10,326 nucleotides of DNA from Firmicutes bacterium UBA3738. Lineage in GTDB: Bacteria > Bacillota > Clostridia > Peptostreptococcales > Anaerovoracaceae. How positions within the stretch are numbered: position 1 is the first letter of the stretch; the number at the start of each line of letters is the position of its first letter. Positions 1-6,810 of the stretch are shown here, in pieces. The position numbers and the translations under genes are program-made. The notes under the pieces were generated by a model. It was given only the letters and a program-made list of their open reading frames with translations. It ran no database searches and was not told the origin of the DNA. Where the stretch lies: positions 4,700-15,025 of the forward strand of contig DFGY01000087.1 of the NCBI GenBank assembly GCA_002372505.1, given 5' to 3'.

Positions 1-21
1 AAGCCTGTCCCCGTGAAACGC

Positions 22-1341
22 CTATTTATTCTCCAGTGCTTTGTAAATTGTACGTATGGTTCTTGAGTAATCCTTGCCCAGTACGGCTACAATCAGGTTG
101 GTCCTTCTGAGACCCTGGAATATCATTCCCGTTTCAATGCCTTCTGCAGTGAGGGAGTCAAGCACCTTCTCGTAGACTCCGGGAATTGTCTTCATGCCTT
201 CACCTACAGCTGCCACCAGAGCAACATCGTCGAAGACCTCCACGTTTTCGGCTCTCAGCTGGTCATAAAGGTCATCAACTATATCCAGCCTCTTTTCTTC
301 GATGCTGCTATTTGGAACTACCACCACTGCGCTGTCTTCTCCCGAGAGCAGATGGACTATCTGACAGTCCCGGTCTTCGAAAGCGCCGGCAAGCTTTCTG
401 TAGAATCCTTTGTCTTCTTCAATGGCTCTCTTCTTGATGGAAAAGAGAGCGAAGCCCTTCCTGCCGGCGAATCCGGTTACGATGCGATCCTTGTTCTTTT
501 CCACTACCTCTTCTGTTATGAGAGTGCCCGGGTGAGATGGCAGCTCAGTGTTTTTGATTTTTATGGGAATGCCCGCAGCTCTCGCCGGATAAATGGCATC
601 CTCGTGAAGAACCGATGCACCCATATGGGAAAGTTCCTTAAGCTCCCTGTATGTAATATATTCTATGTGTCTCGCATTAGGTACAATTCTCGGATCCGTA
701 ATCATGAAGCCGGACACGTCGGTCCAGTTTTCATAAACCTCAGCCCCTACGGCTCGCGCCACAAGAGCCCCTGTAATGTCCGAGCCGCCTCTGCTGAAGG
801 TCTTGATCTTTCCGTTGGGTTTGCTGCCGTAAAATCCGGGAATAACTGCATGTTCGTGCTCTGAAAGAATGGCGGCTATATTGTCGTTTGTCTCTTCTTC
901 GAGGAATCTGCCTCTTTCATCGAACATAATTAAATCCGCCGCATCAATGAAATCAAAGCCCAGATACTTGGCCGTTATCAGTGCGTTCAGATATTCTCCC
1001 CTGCTGGCAATGTAATCCTTTGTGGCTCCGTTTTCCAGCTGGTCTATTATATTCTTGTATTCACCGGATAAATCCAGCTTAATACCCAGATGCATCATCA
1101 TTACGTCGAATCTGCTCTTAATTATGTCAAAGGTCTGGTCGTAAGGAAGATTGCTGTCCTTCTGAGCCTTAATGCCGTACAGCAGATCCGTAACCTTATT
1201 GTCTGCCCTGAATCTTTTCCCCGGCGCCGATACGATTACATATTTTATGTCCGGGTCATCATCTATGATATTTTTGATTTTTACCAGTTGTATGTCGTCG
1301 GCAAGAGATGTGCCGCCGAATTTTGCTACTTTGATTCCCAT
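22..1341 (-). CDS. lysC: Aspartate kinase (aspartokinase, YclM/LysC class with C-terminal ACT domains)
   Basis: The product phosphorylates L-aspartate with ATP in the cytosol, the first step toward lysine, diaminopimelate, threonine and methionine. The 439-residue protein starts with the amino acid kinase signature KFGGTS at residues 7-12, carries SAPGK near 38-42 and SRGGSDITG at 183-191, and has the KIKNT and HPGT elements near 261-273 that close the catalytic domain. Two ACT-like regulatory segments follow, at about 288-360 and 373-439. Length and sequence style resemble Bacillus YclM (from memory) more than the shorter alpha/beta DapG or LysC type. The ATG at 1341 is preceded by AAGGA about 9 nt upstream. 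The gene looks monocistronic on its upstream side, with a promoter in the gap before it and no long leader, so no lysine riboswitch is visible. In the last ACT segment the position often filled by small polar residues reads GLRRTN, so effector specificity cannot be predicted. The symbol lysC is generic; the isozyme class is inferred. Confidence 0.95.
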   Translation of the reverse strand: MGIKVAKFGGTSLADDIQLVKIKNIIDDDPDIKYVIVSAPGKRFRADNKVTDLLYGIKAQKDSNLPYDQTFDIIKSRFDVMMMHLGIKLDLSGEYKNIIDQLENGATKDYIASRGEYLNALITAKYLGFDFIDAADLIMFDERGRFLEEETNDNIAAILSEHEHAVIPGFYGSKPNGKIKTFSRGGSDITGALVARAVGAEVYENWTDVSGFMITDPRIVPNARHIEYITYRELKELSHMGASVLHEDAIYPARAAGIPIKIKNTELPSHPGTLITEEVVEKNKDRIVTGFAGRKGFALFSIKKRAIEEDKGFYRKLAGAFEDRDCQIVHLLSGEDSAVVVVPNSSIEEKRLDIVDDLYDQLRAENVEVFDDVALVAAVGEGMKTIPGVYEKVLDSLTAEGIETGMIFQGLRRTNLIVAVLGKDYSRTIRTIYKALENK

Positions 1342-1378
1342 ATTTCTTTTCCTTTTTCACATTATTGGTTTGCGATTT

Positions 1379-1407
1379 ATAATACATTACAATTTATATT
1401 TATGCAA
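1379..1407 (-). promoter_or_regulatory. Putative sigma-A promoter of the aspartate kinase gene
   Basis: Read on the minus strand, a -35 element TTGCAT (1402-1407) is separated by 17 nt from a -10 element TATTAT (1379-1384). Transcription would start near 1372, giving a leader of about 30 nt before the ATG at 1341. That is too short for a lysine riboswitch. The promoter lies just downstream of the M23 gene terminator, so the aspartokinase is probably transcribed independently. Confidence 0.5.
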
Positions 1408-1416
1408 TACTCCTGC

Positions 1417-1447
1417 AAAAAATGGAGCGCCGTATTGTGCGCTCCAT
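1417..1447 (-). terminator. Rho-independent terminator of the M23 gene
   Basis: A perfect 9-bp stem is formed by 1422-1430 (ATGGAGCGC) and 1439-1447 (GCGCTCCAT) around an 8-nt loop. Read on the minus strand it is followed by a run of six T residues (1417-1422 on the plus strand are all A). It starts 19 nt after the stop codon of the M23 gene and lies upstream of the aspartokinase promoter, so it separates the two same-strand genes into different transcription units. Confidence 0.9.
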
Positions 1448-1466
1448 CAAAGAATTACTATGCCGA

Positions 1467-2366
1467 TTACTTTCTCTTTGCGTGAGACAGAGGGTTCTTT
1501 GCTTTTCCGTTTATATAGATTCTGAAGTCAAGATGTGCCCCCGTGGAATCACCTGTGCTGCCCACTCCGCCTATGACCTGTCCGCTCTTTATCTTCTGTC
1601 CCTTTTTAACTTTTATGCTGCTGAGATGGTTGTACCAGGTCGTTGTTTTCTTGTTACCGTGTTTAATTATTATTCTTTTTCCGAAGCTTCTTACTCTTCC
1701 GGCTTTAAGTACGACACCGTCTGCCGCCGCTCTGACCTTTGTACCTGTCCTTGCGGGAATATCTATTCCTGCGTGGAATTCACGTCCGTGGAATGGGCAC
1801 ATTCTTCCGCCAAATCCTGAAGATATATGATGTCTACCCGGAAGAGGCCATTCGAATTTTTCGCCTACGGTCTTTGTCTTCTTAATTTTCTGTTTATATA
1901 CCGTGGTCTTTTTAACGACTACTCCTTCTTCAACTTCAACTTTCTTATTTACAGTCTTTGCAGGGATTCTGATTCTGTATTTCGATACTTTATCCCCCTT
2001 GCATGAAGAAGTGTAATCTATTTTTATTCTTTTGCTTCTATCGCCTTTTGCTGCTTTATAAGTCTTTTTTACAACCCATTTACCATTGACTTTTTTCTCA
2101 AGATAGACCTTACGACCTACTCCATGGTTTACTTTTATGGTGTCTGAAACCCTAGCCTTTGAATAAATGAGGAATTCATTCTTTTTATCCAGGCCTTTTA
2201 TTTCAGTCTTAACAACTTCCTTAACATTAGCCGATTCAACGGCTGAAGTAGCCTCTGTCATTTCGTGCTGAGTCTTTTCTTCAGCAAAAACAGCAGTCGG
2301 AATCACCTGCGTCACCCCAAGAACTGCAATCAAAACAGCAAACAATACTTTTTTTGAACCAGTCAT
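1467..2366 (-). CDS. Secreted M23-family (LytM/lysostaphin-like) peptidase with HxD in place of HxH
   Basis: This 299-residue protein has a Sec signal peptide: basic MTGSKK, a hydrophobic core to about residue 26, and a likely cut after AVFA at 28. Residues about 65-165 form a Lys-rich, beta-type region with an aromatic and basic pattern (KVYLEKKVNGKWVVKKTY) like the Ig-like wall-associated segments of other Clostridia hydrolases; this assignment is inference. Residues about 172-295 are an M23 domain: the zinc motif HAGID gives H198 and D202, YNHL gives the catalytic candidate H247, and the usual HLHFE block reads HLDFR (H278, D280). In characterised M23 enzymes the last His of HLH is a zinc ligand; here it is Asp, encoded GAC. 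The protein may still bind zinc through Asp, or it may be a non-catalytic wall binder or amidase activator. The ATG at 2366 follows AGGGG at good spacing. The gene stands alone between its own promoter and terminator. Confidence 0.9.
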   Translation of the reverse strand: MTGSKKVLFAVLIAVLGVTQVIPTAVFAEEKTQHEMTEATSAVESANVKEVVKTEIKGLDKKNEFLIYSKARVSDTIKVNHGVGRKVYLEKKVNGKWVVKKTYKAAKGDRSKRIKIDYTSSCKGDKVSKYRIRIPAKTVNKKVEVEEGVVVKKTTVYKQKIKKTKTVGEKFEWPLPGRHHISSGFGGRMCPFHGREFHAGIDIPARTGTKVRAAADGVVLKAGRVRSFGKRIIIKHGNKKTTTWYNHLSSIKVKKGQKIKSGQVIGGVGSTGDSTGAHLDFRIYINGKAKNPLSHAKRK

Positions 2367-2406
2367 TTCAATTACCCCTTTTGTTTAAAATAATTTCACG
2401 GTGTGG

Positions 2407-2435
2407 ATTATATCACTATGAAAAACCGGATTTAA
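2407..2435 (-). promoter_or_regulatory. Putative promoter of the M23 gene
   Basis: On the minus strand a perfect -10 TATAAT (2407-2412) is preceded by TGA, making an extended -10 (TGnTATAAT). Seventeen nt upstream is a weak -35, TTAAAT (2430-2435). The expected start near 2400 leaves a leader of about 34 nt with the AGGGG ribosome site. ACGGTG (2398-2403) and CACCGT (2442-2447) form an inverted pair that brackets this promoter, and ACCGG occurs at 2425 and 2437. These could be operator half-sites, but the evidence is thin. Confidence 0.55.
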
Positions 2436-2478
2436 CACCGGCACCGTTTCTTTACAAACATTTCATTTTTTCATCACA

Positions 2479-2507
2479 TTTGCTTTGAGGCTCCAACTTG
2501 CTATAAT
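2479..2507 (+). promoter_or_regulatory. Putative promoter of pyruvate kinase
   Basis: A perfect -10 TATAAT at 2502-2507 is preceded by TGC, giving an extended -10. The -35 region is poor: TTTGCT at 2479-2484 with a 17-nt spacer. Transcription would begin near 2514, leaving a leader of about 50 nt before the pyk ATG at 2565. The pyk ribosome site is AAAGGA around 2550. An ATG just after the predicted start opens a short out-of-frame reading frame that runs across the pyk start. Confidence 0.55.
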
Positions 2508-2564
2508 AATGTGGTATGAATGATGAAAAGTTCGATGAAAACTCATTGAAAGGAAAAACTGATT

Positions 2565-3983
2565 ATGAAAAGAACAAAGATTATATGCACCCTTGGGCCT
2601 GCATCAAATACTGAAGAAATGATAGCGAAGCTTTTTAAAGCGGGAATGAACGTGGGCCGTCTGAACTTTTCCCACGGCACTCACGAATCTCATAAAAAAA
2701 CAATCTCCAAATTCAGAAAGGTCCGTGATGAGCTGGGTCTTCCGGGAGCCGTGCTACTCGATACAAAGGGTCCTGAAGTAAGGCTTGGAAAATTTGAAAA
2801 CGGCGGATGCACACTTAACAAAGGTGATGAATTCACTCTTACGACGAAAGAAATAACGGGCAACGATAAAATTGCATCGGTAACATACAGCAAGCTGGCC
2901 GACTATGCGAAAAAGGGACACAAAATACTCCTTGACGATGGCTTAATTACACTTACCGTTAAAGAGACAACAAAAACAGATATTATCTGCAGGGTAACTG
3001 AAGGCGGACAGATCAGCGACCGCAAAGGGGTTTCCCTCAAAGGCGTAGCCCTCGACATGACCTACCTCAGCAAAAAGGACAAGGATGATCTGCTGTTCGG
3101 TATAAAAAACGACGTGGATTATATTGCTGCCAGCTTCGTCAGAAGTGAAAACGATGTTCGCGACCTGCGAAAATTCCTGGACGACAACGGCGGGAAAAAC
3201 ATTAAGATCATCGCTAAAATTGAGAACAAAGAAGGGGTGGCCAATTTCAAGAAAATACTCAAGTACAGCGATGGAATTATGGTAGCCCGCGGAGATATGG
3301 GCGTTGAAATCGACTACGAAAAGCTTCCGGGAATACAAAAGCGCATTATCCACGAATGTTACAGACAGGGGAAAATCTCAATTACAGCAACTCAGATGCT
3401 TGAATCAATGACCGAAAACCCCTCCCCCACAAGGGCTGAAATGACAGACGTGGCAAACGCAGTATTTGACGGCACTTCTGCAGTAATGCTCTCAGGTGAA
3501 AGTGCTGCAGGAAAATATCCTGAAGCTGCAGTAAAGGCTATGGCTAAAATTGCTGTACAGGCTGAGAAGGACGCTTATATATTAGGTATGTTTTCAAACC
3601 TTCCCTTAGACAGCGAAAACTTAACCACTACAAATGCAATCGCCCATGCCGCCTGCACAACAGCTCACGACCTTGAGGCTAAATGCATTCTGGCAATTAC
3701 AAAATCCGGCGCAACGGCCATAGGTGTTTCCAAGTACAGACCCGAAGAACTTATTATCGCCTGTACACCGGACAAGAAAACCTATCATCAGCTGTCTCTC
3801 TGCTGGGGGATCGTACCCATAAAGACAAAGATCTACAGCTCCTTCGTCAAGCTCTTTGAGGCCTCCCTGGACGCAGCGAAAGAATCGGGAATAATTAAAA
3901 AAGGTGACGACATTGTCATCACCGGTGGTACTCCCGTACAGATTGAAGGCAGAACAAATTTAATCAGAGTCGAGCACTTATAA
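2565..3983 (+). CDS. pyk: Pyruvate kinase
   Basis: The enzyme transfers phosphate from phosphoenolpyruvate to ADP, the last step of glycolysis, in the cytosol. The 472-residue protein has the usual order: a barrel domain beginning KIICTLGP, with R32, N34 and S36 in GRLNFSHG; a B domain of about residues 70-165 after LLDTKGPEVR (66-73); the catalytic lysine in IIAKIEN (K218) with E220; the metal ligand D244 in ARGDMG; and the signature around TRAEMTDVANAV and LSGESAAGKYP (289-319). The C-terminal allosteric domain ends at 472. The extra PEP-utilising-like domain found in Bacillus pyruvate kinases is absent. Glu71 in the DTKGPE motif is the state associated with potassium-dependent enzymes; Lys there marks K+-independent ones. 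The gene is divergent from the M23 gene and convergent with 3978-4832, overlapping it by six bases. No terminator is visible directly after the stop. Confidence 0.98.
   Translation: MKRTKIICTLGPASNTEEMIAKLFKAGMNVGRLNFSHGTHESHKKTISKFRKVRDELGLPGAVLLDTKGPEVRLGKFENGGCTLNKGDEFTLTTKEITGNDKIASVTYSKLADYAKKGHKILLDDGLITLTVKETTKTDIICRVTEGGQISDRKGVSLKGVALDMTYLSKKDKDDLLFGIKNDVDYIAASFVRSENDVRDLRKFLDDNGGKNIKIIAKIENKEGVANFKKILKYSDGIMVARGDMGVEIDYEKLPGIQKRIIHECYRQGKISITATQMLESMTENPSPTRAEMTDVANAVFDGTSAVMLSGESAAGKYPEAAVKAMAKIAVQAEKDAYILGMFSNLPLDSENLTTTNAIAHAACTTAHDLEAKCILAITKSGATAIGVSKYRPEELIIACTPDKKTYHQLSLCWGIVPIKTKIYSSFVKLFEASLDAAKESGIIKKGDDIVITGGTPVQIEGRTNLIRVEHL
3978..3983. other. Palindrome TTATAA supplying the stop codons of two convergent genes
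   Basis: The six-base palindrome TTATAA contains TAA on the plus strand (3981-3983, end of pyk) and TAA on the minus strand (3978-3980, end of the uncharacterised secreted protein). Both genes therefore finish with the codons TTA TAA, read from opposite strands of the same six bases. There is no intergenic space and I see no GC-rich stem followed by a T run on either side, so the two mRNAs should have overlapping antisense 3' ends. Confidence 0.95.
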
Positions 3984-4832
3984 CTCGTTCTGGCCCATTA
4001 CAGGCTCGCATATTTTCGTGATTTTCACAACGCTTCCCTCAAAGCCGGGGACTACGGATACGTCTCCGCCGGGAAGATTGAGATCGTCTATAATAAATTC
4101 GACTATATCCTTATTCTTGACCGCGTACTGGTGATTTTCATCAGTATGGCGGTCAGATTTCTGGTCTCCCAAAATGCACTTTATCTTCTTTCCCGTGGAA
4201 AGCTCGATTTCAAATTTCGTGCCTATTACCTTGCTGTAGAATGAGCCAAGGGCTATGCAGTAGCAATCTTCGTACATTCTGAAGCCATCCTTCGTGTAGG
4301 CCTTTTCACTGTTTAACAGAGCGTACTGTCTGGATCCTTTGGCAGTTACCGTCTTGTAATTCATGTATGTCTTGGTGGTTCCCTCTGTGTCCTTGGGAAG
4401 CTCCATTTTTTCATTGAGAAGAGTCCAGTTATATTCAAAGTTTTCCTTTGCCTTTTCCATAGCCTCTTTCTTTGCCTTTTTAAGGACCTCTTTATCTAAT
4501 CTTCTGGCCTTTTTCTTCTGGACCTGGCGTTCGTTACTTTCAATTGCCTCAGTTGTGGCAACCCTGAGCATTTCCTCGTAGTCTTCTTCCTTTTCCATGG
4601 GAATGGTCAGGCCGTTTCCGATTTCCAGCTCAGTCATATATCTATAATAATCGTTTACGTCAACCTCAAGACTTGAAGGGTCAGTAAGCTCAGCCTGTAC
4701 TTCACCTGTAACCCCCATAAATTCAGCCCTTACGGTCTGTGTCTTTTTAGTCGCTGCACCGGCAAAAGAAAAACTGCCAAGAACAAAAACTAATGCAAGT
4801 ATTAAACATGTCACTTTTCCTAAGTGTCGCAT
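3978..4832 (-). CDS. Secreted protein of unknown function, possible double-psi beta-barrel C-terminus
   Basis: I do not recognise a named family. From the ATG at 4832 the 284-residue protein begins with a textbook signal peptide (MRHLGK, hydrophobic core, SFAGA, likely cut near residue 26). A short beta-type segment runs to about 76, a highly charged Lys/Glu-rich helical stretch follows at about 79-135, and a compact domain occupies about 165-280. That domain contains CYCIALGSFYS, IGTKFEIELSTGKKI and GDQKSDRHTD (222-231), then EFIIDD and PGFEGSVVKI. The pattern of an invariant-looking IGT loop and a GD loop recalls double-psi beta-barrels such as the neighbouring 3D domain; this is inference. 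The mature protein has four cysteines (190, 192, 219, 275), enough for two disulfides. An in-frame TTG at 4919 overlaps the upstream stop but would add 29 residues before the signal peptide and span the promoter at 4891-4919, so I reject it. AGAGAGGA (4846-4853) lies 13 nt before the ATG, a long spacing. Confidence 0.85.
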   Translation of the reverse strand: MRHLGKVTCLILALVFVLGSFSFAGAATKKTQTVRAEFMGVTGEVQAELTDPSSLEVDVNDYYRYMTELEIGNGLTIPMEKEEDYEEMLRVATTEAIESNERQVQKKKARRLDKEVLKKAKKEAMEKAKENFEYNWTLLNEKMELPKDTEGTTKTYMNYKTVTAKGSRQYALLNSEKAYTKDGFRMYEDCYCIALGSFYSKVIGTKFEIELSTGKKIKCILGDQKSDRHTDENHQYAVKNKDIVEFIIDDLNLPGGDVSVVPGFEGSVVKITKICEPVMGQNEL

Positions 4833-4890
4833 ATTCCGATTATTATCCTCTCTTTTTAAAACATACAAAAATAGCCCAGTTAATAAACCG

Positions 4891-4919
4891 ATTATACTAC
4901 CTGCCGAAAAAATAATCAA
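4891..4919 (-). promoter_or_regulatory. Internal promoter for the secreted protein gene
   Basis: On the minus strand TTGATT (4914-4919) and a perfect TATAAT (4891-4896) are separated by exactly 17 nt, a near-consensus sigma-A promoter. The -35 element overlaps the stop codon of the upstream 3D-domain gene. Transcription would start near 4884, about 52 nt before the ATG at 4832. The promoter lets the last gene of the cluster be expressed independently of mgtE, nnrD and transketolase, and argues against the upstream TTG start. Confidence 0.65.
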
Positions 4920-5881
4920 GGTGTTTCAAGAATGTAAACTTTTTTTGTCTGATTTCCCCAGGAACTCACTTCCGATTCACTGCGCATATAAAGGGAAATC
5001 TGCTTTCCTCTGAGTCGGTTATCCGTGTCCACAGCCAGTGCATAGCCATAACCTTCAACAAAGAGCCTTGTGCCCAGGGGGATTTCCGTGGTATCCACAG
5101 CGCAGGTTCCGAACTTGCTAATGGTTCCCGAAGAGCTTTTATAGTTTTCTCCAGAATAATAAGCGGAGCATTCGGCGCTGAATGTATTCTTTATTTTTAC
5201 ATCTCCGGTTTCACCGGTATCTCTGGTACCCAGTCTGTTTACAGTCTCCACAGGCTTTTGTTTCTCTATGAGCTTCTTTACGGTCTTGCCTGCTTTTCCG
5301 TTAAGGTACTTGGTGGTGTATTGATACTTTTGAACACCATCCTTACCCTTTTCCTCTTTTACGACGCCGGAGTCAACGTTCGGATCAAGGACGTATTTCC
5401 GTCCTGCCCTAATAGTTTTAGTCACATCCTTTGTCTTTACTTCCTTGTCTATTACGACTATGTTGGTATAATCATCCGTCATGGTATCCAGGGAAGGCCT
5501 TACAATATCACCCTCCCCCCAGGAGACTCCGTTAAGTTCAAGATTTTCACGTACTGTTACAGGATAAAGCACCAGAGAAATTTTCCTTCCTCCGATATCC
5601 GCTTCCTTTTCCGTGGCTTTTACGATTTTAACGGTCATCCCTCTTTTTATTCTGCTATTCTTTGAGGGCTTTACTTTATCCTGGCTGGTTATTCCAAGAT
5701 TGTCCATGTTTTTCAGCATGCTGCCAACGGTCCAGTTACTTGTTGTCACATCATACTCCTTGTGACCTGATAAATCGGAATAATCTATGTGAACCATTGT
5801 AGGCATGAAAAGAAATACAGCAAGAGCAACGATAATTGCCGATAGAAGTGCAATTACTATGCTCGTCTGTTTCTTGCTCAT
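4916..5881 (-). CDS. Membrane-anchored YabE-like protein with DUF348/G5-like and 3D domains
   Basis: The 321-residue protein has an N-terminal membrane segment at about residues 7-28 without an evident cleavage site, so it is probably anchored with its bulk outside. Residues about 42-145 resemble the DUF348 repeats of Bacillus YabE (VGSMLKNM..., VRENLELNGVSWGEGD). About 146-217 look G5-like, and 235-320 are a 3D domain, related to the resuscitation-promoting and MltA-type beta-barrels thought to cleave or bind peptidoglycan glycan. The 3D region is recognised by SAYYS, AVDTTEIPLGTRLFVEGYGYALAVDTDN and the KVYIL ending. Of the three aspartates naming the family, D263 and D285 are present, but the third (usually IDLFF) reads ISLYM with Ser296. 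The domain carries C238 and C260, a possible disulfide. The start ATG overlaps the transketolase stop as ATGA, implying translational coupling. A role in wall remodelling is inferred; lytic activity is uncertain given Ser296. Confidence 0.9.
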   Translation of the reverse strand: MSKKQTSIVIALLSAIIVALAVFLFMPTMVHIDYSDLSGHKEYDVTTSNWTVGSMLKNMDNLGITSQDKVKPSKNSRIKRGMTVKIVKATEKEADIGGRKISLVLYPVTVRENLELNGVSWGEGDIVRPSLDTMTDDYTNIVVIDKEVKTKDVTKTIRAGRKYVLDPNVDSGVVKEEKGKDGVQKYQYTTKYLNGKAGKTVKKLIEKQKPVETVNRLGTRDTGETGDVKIKNTFSAECSAYYSGENYKSSSGTISKFGTCAVDTTEIPLGTRLFVEGYGYALAVDTDNRLRGKQISLYMRSESEVSSWGNQTKKVYILETP

Positions 5882-6810
5882 TTCAATACTTCCCTAACCT
5901 TAAGTACAATGTCGTCTGCTGTCATGTGGTACTTTTTCTTAAGTTCTTCCGGCGAACCCGATTCACCGAATGTATCAAGCTGACCAACCATGCCCACCTT
6001 TACCGGGCAGCAGGAAGATGTCACTTCGCTTACGGCGCTGCCCAGGCCTCCGATAACGGAATGCTCCTCAGCTGTGACTATAGCACCTGTTTCCTCTGCA
6101 GCTTTGATGATAATGTCCTTATCTATAGGCTTGATTGTGTGAATATCTATAACTCTTGCATCTATGTTTTCCGAAGAAAGCATATCGGCAGCTATAATTG
6201 CCTCATTGACCATGATGCCTGTAGCGATGATGGTTACATCTTTTCCTTCTCTTACGAGATTGCCTTTTCCTATTTCCAGTTCGTCACTTTCTGAATATGT
6301 AATGGGAACGGAGGCTCGTCCCAGTCTGATGTAGGCAGGCCCTTCCATGGCTACTGCCTGGGCAATGAGCTTGGCAGCTGATACTCCGTCGGAAGGATTG
6401 ATAACCGTCATGCCCGGTATGGTGCGCATGAGGGCAATATCTTCAAAAGTCTGATGGCTGGCGCCGTCTTCACCTACCGTAATACCTGCATGGGTTGCGC
6501 AAATTTTAACGTTTGCACCTGTGTAACCTATGGAATTTCTGATGATTTCAAAGGCTCTTCCTGCCGCAAACATTGCAAATGTACTGGCGCATACAATCTT
6601 TCCTGAAAGGGCCAGACCTGCGGCTGCACCGTAGAGATCCTGCTCAGCTATGCCCATATTTATAAATCTCTCGGGATATACTTTCTTAAACTCACCTGTC
6701 TTAGTTGAACCGGAAAGGTCGGCATCCATTACGACAAGGTTGTCGTACTTGGCGCCCAGCTCACAAAGAGCCTTTCCATATGCTTCTCTCGTTGCCATTT
6801 TATCTGCCAT
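5878..6810 (-). CDS. tkt: Transketolase, C-terminal subunit (pyrimidine-binding and C domains)
   Basis: This is the second half of a split transketolase, which moves two-carbon ketol units between sugar phosphates in the non-oxidative pentose phosphate pathway. The 310-residue protein holds the pyrimidine-binding domain, with NMGIAEQD at 51-58 (E56 is the expected catalytic Glu that activates thiamine diphosphate) and CATHAGITVGEDGASHQ at about 104-120. The transketolase C domain follows from about 185, with DIHTIKPID at 222-230 and AEEHSVIGGLGSA near 247-259. A single-chain transketolase would carry both halves in about 620-670 residues. The start codon overlaps the stop of the N subunit gene by one base (TAATG) and has a strong GGGAGGTG ribosome site about 7 nt upstream, consistent with balanced subunit synthesis. 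A DXP synthase is the main alternative, but its halves are rarely split and the motifs fit transketolase. Confidence 0.95.
   Translation of the reverse strand: MADKMATREAYGKALCELGAKYDNLVVMDADLSGSTKTGEFKKVYPERFINMGIAEQDLYGAAAGLALSGKIVCASTFAMFAAGRAFEIIRNSIGYTGANVKICATHAGITVGEDGASHQTFEDIALMRTIPGMTVINPSDGVSAAKLIAQAVAMEGPAYIRLGRASVPITYSESDELEIGKGNLVREGKDVTIIATGIMVNEAIIAADMLSSENIDARVIDIHTIKPIDKDIIIKAAEETGAIVTAEEHSVIGGLGSAVSEVTSSCCPVKVGMVGQLDTFGESGSPEELKKKYHMTADDIVLKVREVLK

Noticed and set aside
352..864. A 170-residue plus-strand reading frame opposite aspartokinase
   Set aside because: It is antisense to a clear, conserved enzyme gene and has no ribosome site or recognisable domain. The same applies to other antisense frames over pyk, transketolase, nnrD and mgtE.
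1342..1466. Lysine riboswitch before aspartokinase
   Set aside because: The gap of 125 bases already holds the terminator of the previous gene and a promoter, leaving a leader of about 30 nt, far too short for this RNA.
4833..4919. TTG start at 4919 for the secreted protein, giving a 313-residue product
   Set aside because: It would place 29 residues before a complete signal peptide, uses a rare start with no ribosome site, and runs through a near-consensus promoter. The ATG at 4832 fits better.
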